Below are positions 25,098-39,656 of a stretch of 64,000 nt of DNA, piece after piece (position 1 is the stretch's first letter; each line of letters begins with the position of its first letter). The notes under the pieces were generated by a model. That model was not told the origin of the DNA and ran no database searches. It saw only the letters and a list, made by a program, of their open reading frames with translations. Made by a program: the position numbers and the translations under genes. Origin of the DNA: Amborella trichopoda (Eukaryota; Streptophyta; Magnoliopsida; Amborellales; Amborellaceae); NCBI RefSeq assembly GCF_000471905.2, contig NW_006494931.1:5293193-5357192 (forward strand), read 5' to 3'.

Positions 25098-25394
25098 ACG
25101 GTGCGTTTGACACGTGGAGTTTTTGGGAGGGGAAGGGACTTTCCCATAAATTATGGAAGACTGCTCTTCCATCAGCTTTTATGGAAGCGAGGCTTTTTAA
25201 AAATGAACCCATTTTAACACTAAAAAAAACTTTGTGGAAGACTACTTTTGCACTTTACAGTTTCCACAAACACTAAAAAAACTCTGTGGAAGGCTACCTT
25301 TACACTTTACAGTTTCCACACAATAATATCTAACATGGAACTGGGACATCTGACTCCCACTTCCAAAAACTCCCACTTATCAAACATGCCCTTA
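25098..25394. mobile_element. MITE with internal 53-bp tandem duplication
   Basis: The left end GTGCGTTTGACACGTGGAGTTTTTGG pairs with the inverse of the right end (CCAAAAACTCCCACTTATCAAACATGCCC), giving terminal inverted repeats of about 30 bp. Inside, AACACTAAAAAAAACT..GTGGAAG.CTAC..TTTACAGTTTCCAC occurs twice in tandem (about 25217-25268 and 25269-25320). GTGCGTTTG ends are frequent in plant hAT-type MITEs, but the superfamily is left open. Confidence 0.7.
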
Positions 25395-26575
25395 ATGAAT
25401 AAGGTGGTCTTGGATTTACATCTAAATTACCGAATATATTTCCCAAAGTCGTTTATTGCTGCAACAATTTCTAAGACTAAATGAATTATCCTCGACTCTA
25501 CTTTTTTTTTTTGAAACGGACTTCTTATTTATACTTAATTGTTCAATGTCAATTTTTTTTTGTATACCGTAAAGCCATTTTTCTTTGTTACAAGGTCATA
25601 GTTACTCTTAGTTATTAAATGTTAAGCTGGATGCTTTGGGGTGTGTCATGAAATTGAGAAATTTTTTTTTGAACCTTGAGGCTAATCAATGACATATTCA
25701 CAACTACCCAAATTTAAAATTTGATGCACATCAATAATTGTGACCTTGTATTGAAAAGTAAATATCTTTTGGCATATTGTTTCATTTTCAAATGACTCTC
25801 TGCCTATGAAGCTGCACACCACCTTATACCCCAAAGATGCTCAACACGCACATTCGAACCGATTACTTTTTCTATGCTTGAGTATATATATTGTATAAAG
25901 GAGTTACTTAGGGTGAAATACTATTATCTAAAATTTCAGAATCTCCCTAAAAATTATAAAATAGTAGTTTTTGTAAATAAATTTGATTTCAGTTTTTCGA
26001 TAATTACATCTCAGCCTCCAGTAATTGGAGGCTCTCTGTTTAATCTTTGGATATTTCATAGAAAGTGCCATTTGAGAATTTCTTCTTTTTGAACGTCTGT
26101 TGCACAGTTGAATAAGTTCTCTCTCAAAATTTTGGGTCCTAAAGGTGCGAAAAGAAAGTATGCTCCTTAGGGAAAATGCTGTCTATTTGCTCCCTCATTT
26201 AAATCCATCTAGGATTAATTTTAGGACCCCAAATTTTGGGGATGTAACCTCTTCAGCTCATAAATTGACCTCAATAAAAACTTTATCATAATTGTACTCT
26301 ACATGCGCTTGAAAAAATACTATCTCAAGATTGAATACAGAGAGTCCAAAATGTTCAAAAAAAAAAAAACAAAAAAAACCGTCCAATATTTAGAGATTGA
26401 AAACTTATGATTTTTCTTTTGAGAATAATCATCAAAAGAATCACCTAATGATTCTTAGGTAGTTCTCAAAATTTGAGATTGAAAAAAATTCCCAAGTTGA
26501 TCTTCTAATCCAGATGCACACTATATTCCTGCCAATACGTGCTCCTTAAAAATATTCCTTGGGTGCTTGAAGGAG
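25395..26575. other. AT-rich intergenic DNA, nothing recognised
   Basis: No gene, RNA or clear inverted-repeat element was found. There are several poly-A/T tracts (25500, 25552, 26350). Confidence 0.4.
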
Positions 26576-26579
26576 TAAT

Positions 26580-26875
26580 TGTGCTCGATAGGAGCACAAG
26601 ATAAAAAACAGTGAACTTGCACTGTCGCGTACACATATACTATATCATTTTTTTGTAATTAATTGGAGTTGGTTATATAGATCCTCATTTGTCATTCTAC
26701 TCTATTAAAGGCCATACCCTCAGTCGATAGGAGCAGAAGATCAAAAACAGAGAACTTGCACTGTTGCGCACACATATACTATATCATTGAAAATCTTTTT
26801 CTAATTAATTGGGGTTGGCTATATAGATCCTTATTTGTCATTCTACTTTATTAAAGGCCATACCCTCATATGAAG
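26580..26875. repeat. Tandem duplication, two units of ~148 bp
   Basis: GATAGGAGCA.AAGATAAAAA..CAGNGAACTTGCACTGT through TATTAAAGGCCATACCCTCA is repeated twice head-to-tail, starting at about 26587 and 26737, at roughly 90% identity by eye. There is no coding capacity. Confidence 0.85.
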
Positions 26876-27369
26876 CCATAAGTCTTTATATCTTTTCTCA
26901 TTACTTTCAATCATGTCTATTTGGATTTGCTTTTTTAAAACCTTCTACTTGAACTAATTTATACTTTCTAATAAGTGCACTATATTGGGTATGCGTCACA
27001 CATGGCTGTCCCATCGAAATCTACTCTATTTTATCTCATTACTTATTAGTGTCAAACTTAAATTTTTTCAAATACATTAATTTGGAATTCTATCATTTAT
27101 TGTCTTGTCATTCATCTAATGTAATATCTTCATCTCCACACAATTCATTCTATAGGTATATTGTTTTTTGACTACTCAATATTTCACCTCATAAATCAGA
27201 GTTGTCATCTAGAACATTCCTTAAACTTCACTGGCATACGGTGATCACATGAAACTCCAATAATTACATATACATCATTATCCACAAACTTTCAATGCAG
27301 CCTTGGTAATAGAGAGTTCATTTCAATCCCGCTTATGTGCAATTCACCAATAAAAAGAAAGACTGCGAC

Positions 27370-27575
27370 GTGGAACGATCCCTTTCGTTCATGACTCAAT
27401 AACTCTTATCATCATCGGTTGGATTGCATCCGATCGGAGCCGTCCGTCGAAGCCGCGGAAAGCACATTTTAAATGAATTATGGCCGTCCGATGCGAGTAA
27501 AAAGCCCGTACCGCGTGAAAGCTCTTCGAAGCCGAGGAATCGTAACTATAAATAAAGGTATGTAGTCTTGTTTCG
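27370..27575 (+). promoter_or_regulatory. Histone H3.3 core promoter
   Basis: TATAAATA at 27547-27554 is a good TATA box, putting the start site near 27580. Upstream, GCCGTCCG occurs twice (27439-27446 and 27483-27490) amid CG-rich words (GACGTGG, GCCGCGG, ACCGCG) in otherwise AT-rich DNA. Such CG-rich short elements are typical of plant histone promoters, but I cannot match a named histone box exactly. Confidence 0.65.
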
Positions 27576-27642
27576 CCAAATTTCAATTAAGAACTCCTCT
27601 CTCTTTGCTTCTTCGGTCCGGTTTCCGCAGGAATCCGGAGAG

Positions 27643-31444
<3,802 letters not shown>

Positions 31445-32300
31445 GATTGATCCATGGCTCATCTCTCTACCATGGACCTATGCTACTGGTGTTTCTGATT
31501 TCCTAGAGAAGACTTACTGATGTTTCTGTTGCTTTCATTTCATGAGATAGAAGGTCATCTATACTAATTTGGTAGGGATTCATTTATTTTTGTGTGTGCA
31601 TGGGAATGTATAATTCTACTACTACCCTATAGGCATTAGCTTTAATTCTGTTTCCTTTATACTTCTGCAGTGACGTATGTGTAGTCTTGATGGGGAGAAC
31701 TGAGGATGATGATACTTGGCTTTCTTCAATGGGTGTTTTGTGTTGGCATGATGCTTTTGGTTTAAATTAGTTGCTGATTTTAACCATTTGTTTTATCATC
31801 GTCCATTTAGTGATGGTTTAAATTAGTTATGATTTTGGAAGCGGTGCAAATGAGATGTTTAATGGCTATATTTTTGCATAATAGGACTTTTCAGAATGTT
31901 TTTATCTGGGTCATTTTACTAAAAATAATTAGTTTTATAGTGTTATTTTCTATGCAAATGTGTGTAGCACAGATGATTTTTATTTGAGATGCCTCATGAA
32001 AGCAAATAAGAGCATTGTTTTTTCAGCTTTTTCTAAAGCTTGTGTGAGATTTGAGATTTCATTGAAGCTGCTGTTCTAACGCATTGTGCAGATTATTGTG
32101 CCCCGTTGCAGCTTTTGTGTTTTGATCTTCATTGTTAATGTGGTTTTCCAAATTGGCATGTTTTTAAGTTTTTTAAAGTATGTTAATGGGGAGCATGTTG
32201 AATCTTGTAAAAAAATAGGGGAAATAGCGAGATGGGTGGGTTCTAGGCATGTTGAGGAAGATGATTAGGAGTTGGAAAGTTGCATGATTAGGAGTTGGAA
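31445..32300 (+). other. H3.3 3' untranslated region and flank
   Basis: T-rich sequence after the TAG, probably the 3' UTR for the first 200-300 bp. A short repeat GATTAGGAGTTGGAAA occurs at about 32263 and 32287, at the boundary with the retroelement block. Confidence 0.4.
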
Positions 32301-32304
32301 AATG

Positions 32305-33640
32305 CAATTTATTGAGTTCTCTAAGAACGAGTACGGGACTGGTGTAGTTATCATCCTACCCTTCCAAAAAGGGCAAAAAGGGTTTTAATGCCCACAGCTG
32401 AGGCTCAACTTCCCATGTACAAACATCACAGAATATGAGGCTTTGATAAAAGGCTGTGGACTTCTAATGGAAAGGTTATGAGTCATTGACGATTCCCTCT
32501 TGGTAAGAAACCGGACCCAAGGGGTATGGAAAGTGTGCGAAGAAAAATTGATTCCCTACCATAAAAAGGTGAGGCGCCTGATAAGAAATTTTCAAGAAAT
32601 CATGTAGCTAGGGCTAGCAATAGATGTGTGGATATCCTAGCTACTTTAGCCTCAAAAGGGAGACCGTGGTAAGGAATATAATGAACATCCAGAAGGAGCC
32701 AACACAGAAGGAAGTCCTAATAAGATTCTCAGTAAACTTTGTCGTCTTAGGTGACCAAATTTATAAGAAATCTTTTGACGGAGTCCTAAGATGCGTCGAC
32801 TAATGATGCCCAATTTTAAGCGAACTTGGGTGTCAAGAATCTTATTGGACTACAATGACGATGGGTTCTCATCCACGTGCCATTCATGCCCTTAAATTCA
32901 ACATCACCAATGGCCTTACGCACGGTGGGCCCTCAGTCATAGGAATGATATCCCCTTAACGGCCACTTAATATTTCACCAAGTGGTTTGAAGCAGCTGCC
33001 TTCACAAAAATAGAGGGATAACTTGTAGCTCGCTTCATTAAGAACAACATAATCTTCAGATTCGGAGTCCCAGAAATAATTTACATATAACTAGACAAAT
33101 TTTAAGAATGCCACAGTAACTTGGGTATGCAAATAATTTGCCATAACCAAGAAGTTCTCAACACCATATTATCCGCAATCCCTCATCAGGATCATTTTTT
33201 GAAATATAGAGAATGGGAAGGACTGACACCAGAGACTATAAGATGCCATATGAGCCTACTAAACCAATGTGAAGACACCTATGGGTATGATGCCGTATTC
33301 ATTAGTATATGGCACAGAAGCGGTAATGCCTATGGAAATCGACATACTGTTCCTTAGGATACTCGCTCACCATGCCTCAAATGAAAAATGAAAAAGAATT
33401 ACATGAAGCTTGCCTAGCCTCCTGCAACACCCTTGACGAGAGGCGGCTTCGAGCTTGCAATACCATGAGAAGCTACCATAGGTGGGTCAAGCAGGCCTAC
33501 CTAAGGAAGGTCATTCTAAGACAATTCCAAGGAGGCGATATGGTGCCAAAGAAGATATTTCATTCATATGCCAATACTCACCCATTAGCAAAATTCAAAC
33601 TTAATTGGAAGGGCCATTCATAACAACCGAGATGCATCCT
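32305..33640 (+). mobile_element. 5'-truncated Tat-type Ty3/Gypsy pol fragment (RNase H-integrase)
   Basis: Plus-strand translation shows an RNase H-like stretch with an EYEAL-type motif near 32430, of the kind seen in the second RNase H of Tat-lineage elements. Integrase-like sequence follows and ends in a C-terminal part (about 33440-33540) resembling the usual RRVxxxFxxGDMV segment. gag, protease and RT are absent here. It is a fossil with many breaks. Confidence 0.7.
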
Positions 33641-33649
33641 GTGAACTCT

Positions 33650-34770
33650 TATAGGTTGAAGAATAAAGAGGGGTTGTAAATAAATGACCCCATCAATATC
33701 ATGTAACTTAAGAGGTACCACCCATAAGGGAACCAAAAAAAAAAACAAAAAAAGAAAAGAGAAAAAGAAAAAAAAGAGAATGAAAAAAAAAAAGAAAAAA
33801 ATGGTGGACATGGTAAAAACCCAAACAAAGGGCTCATAGGTAAAAATGCCAAAATAATTGGACATGTTGAAAATCTGAAAGGGCGGCATGAGTAAAAAAA
33901 AAAAATGACAGACATGGTGAAAACACTATGGGCAAAAAAGTTGCAATAAAAATTATAAGAATAGTGAAAACCTGAAAAATGGTGTTATTGCCCCATGCCT
34001 CACATGAAAACACCAAATATCGCATTGCAATGAGGAAGGATTTGGATCATTCGAGATCCCATATACAATCCAAGGACTGCGATCTCCTTGGTTCACTTGA
34101 GAATCCAAAGAAAGTATGAGTAGCTAAGGGAAATACCCTTCGGCCTTTAAGACATGAGTTGAAGTGAAGCCAAAGGAAATCTATTGATAAACAAAGAAAA
34201 GGGGTGGGCCCCAAGATAAGAGGTACTTGAGAATTCCGAGTCCTCTTGATCCAGTCGAAATCGGCTCGAATCTAATAAAATATTTCAACCTAATCACAAA
34301 ATTTCTTTCTAAAAATTGATCACTTTTAGAAAAAATCCATTTAACTCGTAAGAGCTTTTGTTTGGGGCAAAATGTTTTCCAAAATTAGGATTCTAAACTA
34401 ATTTATGGGTAAAATTGAACCTTAAAACCGTGCCTCTTCTTTATCCCTACCAAAGGGGCCACATGTGACTAAACTGTAAGGCCCACCTCCTGTTTTAGAA
34501 GAAAGATTTGAAATGCATCATCTTCAAAACATTTTCAAGGCTATTTTAAAAAATGGGATTTATAGTCCATGGTTGCATAACTCTAAACCGCTAACTACCA
34601 CTTTATGGAAATGTCGTTTTCCTCGCTAATGACGAGACTAATCAGTGAAAGATGATTTCTTTGTCGCCCATGTTCCTGAGCAATAAGGGGTGACCCGTTC
34701 TCTATATGTGTGCATTCACGAAACAACCTAGCAAAATTGGAAGAGTCAACCTATTAACATTGTGACGCAT
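33650..34770. other. Post-pol untranslated region of the Tat-type fossil
   Basis: It includes an A/G-rich tract (33735-33800) and a degenerate short repeat with GACATGGTGAAAAC and GGGCAAAAA words (33800-33990). Sequence of this kind, between integrase and an antisense extra ORF, is seen again at 50440-51320. No coding sequence is supported. Confidence 0.45.
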
Positions 34771-34773
34771 TGC

Positions 34774-37058
34774 TCACCCATGAGAGTATGTGTACGACCG
34801 GTACAATAACTGACCAACCCGTATGCACGCTACGAGTACGATCCACATAAGTAAAAGAAATCTGATAACGTGGGTGCAATCGATAAGTGATTCATCCGAT
34901 TCTCATTCAAACTAAAATCTCTAAAAGAAGTACGATCAATAGATGTCTATCCGATGCATATGATTACTTGACATAAGTAAGCACATCCAAAGGACATAAA
35001 AATGTATGTGGTGGATGAATAAACATAAAAAACTACGCAAAGAAAGAAAAGTCAATCACAGTAGGGGTGCAAAAGCCCAATAACAAGTTATCTAAAGTAT
35101 AAGGGACGTCAAAATACCAAAAGAAAGAAGACAGAAAAGTTCATTATTGCCTGCCCGGGGCCAGGATTAGAAGAGTATGCCTCCTGGTCACCTTCGAGCT
35201 GATGAGACTTTAAGTCCACTCGTGTGGACCCTTGGCTACCCGTCCTCAAAGATCTCTGGCTGCCCGTCCTAGCATAAGTCGGACCCAACACTCGCTCCAA
35301 AGGTAGTGGCCGAGGATGATGTTGTTGACCAGGTTGTGTCAGGGAAGCCAAATCACGTCTAGTTGCCATAATAGAAGCTTCAAGTATCCCTATTAGATAC
35401 TCGCTGCTCTCCTGTACTGCCAGCACATGGTTTGTCAAAGAAAAAAAATGGATCACTAATATGCAAACAAGACAAAAGGGGAAGAAGAAAAGAGAGATAA
35501 AAGCAAGTATCCATTCGACACTCAGTCTCAGAATCCACCTAATTGAGTGCCACCTGGGCACATAGACAATCCAGATCAGCAAGGGTAGCTGCTAGAGCCT
35601 TCATTGGGGTAGCAGGAGAGGCACTCGAAGAAGGGTCACTAGATAAAGAAGGAACCATTTGGGGAAAAGTCCCACTTGCCTCTCATATTGCCTCTGTAAA
35701 TGACTGAATCTCTCCTGCAAGTCTCTAAAGGCCTCCTTCCCCTGAGCTAACTCGGAACTTATCCGCTTCACCTTAGATATGTCATGAGCAAACCTCTCGA
35801 ACCATGGAGAATGGAAGACAAAGTACTGCACTGACCTGTAATACTCTTGATGGTATTCTTTAGCATTTGAAGAGGTGTTGGAAATGGCCTCTTGAAAATC
35901 ATGTCGCTGGCCTCACCGAGTAATGAATGGTTCCATCTTCACTCAGTATCGATGGTCGAGACGAATACGAGGGACAATGAAGACCTGAGTTAGCAGAAGT
36001 TCGAGCTGAGAAAAACCAAAATGCTTGAACAAACGACCCGGGTGGTATGCCTCAATGATGTCCATGCAAATGAGAGGTACAATTGTAAGAAAAACACTGC
36101 AGGATCCTTGGATAATCGAAGTGTTCTCATCATCAACATAGAGATTCCAATCAATCTGCATTAAGAAAATGTGCAAATATGATCAAGGGAAAAACAAGAG
36201 GATGATCATAAAACAAAGATCAAAGAAAGGTCATACCTCCCTCTCCTACAAAATATCAAAAACCAGGGTGTAATGGGACACCGAACAACTCTGAACCTTC
36301 TCACACTAGCCCTACACCTAGTGGTGACTATGAGGAAAACACTCAGCATCTCCCAAAGGAATGGGGCGAGTAACAACAATATGTTCCTAGGCCCAAAACT
36401 GTGCCACAAGAGACGAAAGAAGTTCACGAAGCAATCTAAGAGAGCGAAGAGAAAGTCTTCAAAAGAAAATGTTTGATTTTCAAATACCTGGAGAAAGGCT
36501 GTAAAACCAGCAACCTAGCAGAAACCGTTCACAGTAACCTTTTGTATGCCATGAAAAAAAAAGGGTCAAAATAGCAAGCCCCCAAGCCACTTGACGAAGA
36601 GAAGCAAGGTCCCTTACTGCCTAAACACATTGTACCTAGGGATTGCCCTTCGATGCATCCGAGAAAAGGAGAGCCCCGAAAGATTATGCTAGAAAGACCT
36701 GAAGGGCTTGCTCATCCCCTAAAAACAAATTGCCACCCTCGGGAGTCTCGAAAGAAGAATAAAAAGCATCCACTATTTCCCTAGCGGGAACCTCTCCAGG
36801 AGAAGCCTCCTCCTCATCAGGAGAAGGAGCCTCGGGCTTAGCAATCCCTACACCTCCCTGCTCAGGGATCTCCTCCCCCTCATCAAGATAAATTATGGCT
36901 AAATCTATAACATCCTCAATGATGTTCTTCGTTGGCTCCTAGATCGGGATGTCGACACGAGGCCGTCCACCCCTCTCTACACCGCCACCAACCTGTCGGG
37001 CATGCTTGTCCATATGAGAAATCTCATCACCGCCCCCTGGGATATCCATAGGAGGAAC
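34774..37058 (-). mobile_element. Antisense extra-ORF region of the first Tat fossil, copy 1 of a tandem duplication
   Basis: Minus-strand translation contains a stretch reading ICMDIIEAYHPGRLFKHFGF (about 36050), a hallmark-like segment of the plant mobile domain (PMD, 'aminotransferase-like'), followed downstream on the minus strand by heptad-rich sequence (35600-35830) and a Ser/Pro-rich tail (35110-35400). Extra ORFs, including antisense ones between pol and the 3' LTR, are known in Tat-lineage elements. The region is broken in several places. It is repeated at 37070-39085. Confidence 0.65.
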
Positions 37059-37069
37059 TTATCGCTTAC

Positions 37070-39085
37070 CCATGAGAGTATATGTACGATCGACGCAATA
37101 AGTAACCAACCCATATGCACGCTAAAGGTACAATGCACATAAGCATAAGAAATCTGATAGTGTTGGTGCAATCGAAAAGTGATTCATCTGATTCTCATGA
37201 AAACTAAAATCTCTAAAAGAAGTATGATCGATAGATGTCTATCCGATGCGTATGATTACTTGAACTTACATAAGTAAGCACATCAGCCACAAAGGCATAA
37301 TAAACAATTATTTAGAGTATAAGGGACATCAAAATACCAAACGAAAGAAGACATAAAAGTTCATGGCTGCCTGCCTGGAGGTAGGATTAGAAGAGGGTGC
37401 CTCCTGGTTGCCTCTGAGCTGACGAGACCCCAAACCCGCTCGTGCTAACCCTTGGGCATGCATCGTCAAAGATCTCTGGCTGCCAGACGTAGTATAAGTC
37501 GGACCCGACACCCTCTCCAAAGGTGGTGGCCAAGGACGATGTTGTTGAACAAGTTGTGTTAGGGAGGCCAAATCACCTTTGGTCGCCATAATAAAAGCTT
37601 CAAGTATCCCTATTAGATACTCGCTGTTCTCTTGTACCACTAGCACATAGTCCTGTCAAAGAACAAAATGGATCAGTAAAATGCAAACAAGACAAAAGGG
37701 GAAGAAGAAAAGAGAGATAAAAGCAAGTATTCATTCGACACTCAGTCTCTTAGAATCTGCTTGATTGAGCGCCACTTGGGCACGAAGACAATCCAGATCA
37801 CAAAAGGCAGTTGCCAGAGCCTTCACTGGGGCAGCAGGAGGGGCACTCAAAGAAGGGTCACTAGACAAAGAAGGAACTATCTGGGGAGAAGTCCCACTTG
37901 TCTCCTCATATTACCTATGTAAATGGATGAATCTCTCCTGTAAGTCTCGAAAGGCCTCCTTTCCCTTAGCCAACTCGGATATAATCCGCTTCACCTCAGA
38001 TATGTCACGAGCAAACCTCTTGAACCATGGAGAGCGAAAGACAATGGAATGCACTGACCTGTAGTACTCTTGATGGTATTTGTCCATTATTTGAAGATTT
38101 ACTACATCGCGAATGGCCTCTTGAAAATCATGTTGCTAGCCTCATTGAGTAATGAATGGTTCCATGTTTGCCCAGAGATTCCAATCAATCTACATTAAGA
38201 AAATGTGAAAATATGATCAGGGGAACAACAAGAGGATGATCCTAAAACAGAGATCAAAGAAAGGTCATACCTCCCTCTCCTACAAAATATCAAAAACTAA
38301 GGTGTAATGGGACACCGAACAACTCTGAACCTTCTCCCGCAGGCCCTGCGCCCAATGGTGACTATGAGAGAAACACTCAACATCCCCCAAAGGAACGGGG
38401 CGAGTAACAACAATATGTTCCTAGTCCCAAAATTTTGTCACAAGAGTTGAAAGACAATCATGAATCAATCTAAGAGAGCGAAGAGAAAGCCTCTAAAAGA
38501 AAAGGTTTGACTTCGAAATACTTGGAGAAAAGCTGTAAAACCAGCAACCTAGTGGAGACTGTTCACAATAACCTTCTGCAAGCCATGGAACAAAAAGGGC
38601 AAAAATAGCAGGACCCTAGGCTACTCGACGAAGATAAGCAAGGTCCCTTACTACACACTATACTCGGGGATTTCCCTTTGATGCATCCAAGAAAAGGAGA
38701 GCCACTAAAGGATATGCTAGAAAGCCCCGAAGGGCCTCCTCATCCCCAAAAACAAATTACCCTTTGGAGGCTCGAAAGAAGAATATAAAATATCCACTCC
38801 TTCCCTAGTGGGAACCTCTCCAAGAGGAGCCTCCTCTTCATCGAGAGAAGGTGCCTTGGGCTTAGCAATGCCTACACCCCCCCTGCTCAGGGATCTCCTC
38901 CCCCTCATCAAGATAAATTACGACTAAATCTATAACATCCTCAATGATGTTCTCCGTGGGCTCCTCGATCAGGACTTCGACACGAGGCTGTCCATCCTTC
39001 TCTACATCGTCGCCAACTTGTTGGGCATGCTTACGTCCCATATGAGAAATCTCACCACTGCCCCCTGGGATATCCATAGGAGGAA
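37070..39085 (-). mobile_element. Antisense extra-ORF region, copy 2 of the tandem duplication
   Basis: It is collinear with 34774-37058 at roughly 85-90% identity by eye, from ACCCATGAGAGTAT to GGGATATCCATAGGAGGAAC. It is about 270 bp shorter, mainly because the part matching 35940-36140 is reduced. Both copies are decayed. Confidence 0.75.
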
Positions 39086-39656
39086 CCCACAGAATGCTTG
39101 CATGAGAAGCAACACCCTCGGTCCCCTCCTCTAGGTCCGAATAAGAAGAAAGACCCTCACCCTCGGCCCCAACATGAACTTCTGCCTCATCAACAAGAGC
39201 AACCTCGTCTCCAATAAGAAGGAGCCCCTCAGGCCTAGCAACCTCCACTCCCCCTTGCTCTAGAATGCCAGCCTCTTCATCAGGACAAACCACAACTAAA
39301 GCAATAACGTCCTCAATAATGTTCTCTGTGGGGTCCTCGATTAAGTCGTCAACATGAGAGCGCCTCCCCCTCTCAACACCACTACTATCGGCCTCTTGGG
39401 CATGCTTACAACCTATATAGGAACTCTTAGCACCATCACTAAGAACATCTACATGAGGGGCCCCCAGGATGTTTACATGGGGAGCAGCAGCCTCAGTCTC
39501 CTCTTCTCGGCTGGCCTCAAAAGAGAAAGCTTGGCCCTTGAGCTGAAAGGGACATCCCAATGGGTGGAAATGGGTCCAGTCCCGCTGGACCCGGACCCGA
39601 AATACTACTTGTGTACCGTACCTGTACACGAGAGGATACTGAGAACCCGGACCCAT
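38862..39656 (-). mobile_element. Acidic N-terminal part of the antisense extra ORF, 264 codons open
   Basis: The longest open stretch in the fossil. It is very acidic (Glu/Asp-rich) and carries an internal repeat: a unit PTENIIEDVI.LVV.....E.G.LEQGG occurs at about 39230-39360 and 38880-38990, and once more in copy 1 at about 36840-36960. It lies upstream, on the minus strand, of the mobile-domain sequence. It is part of the fossil, not an independent host gene. Confidence 0.55.

Noticed and set aside
38862-39656. 264-codon acidic open frame considered as a host gene
   Set aside because: Its repeats recur in the duplicated retroelement region and it lacks its own promoter or intron signals. 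It is best read as part of the antisense retroelement ORF.
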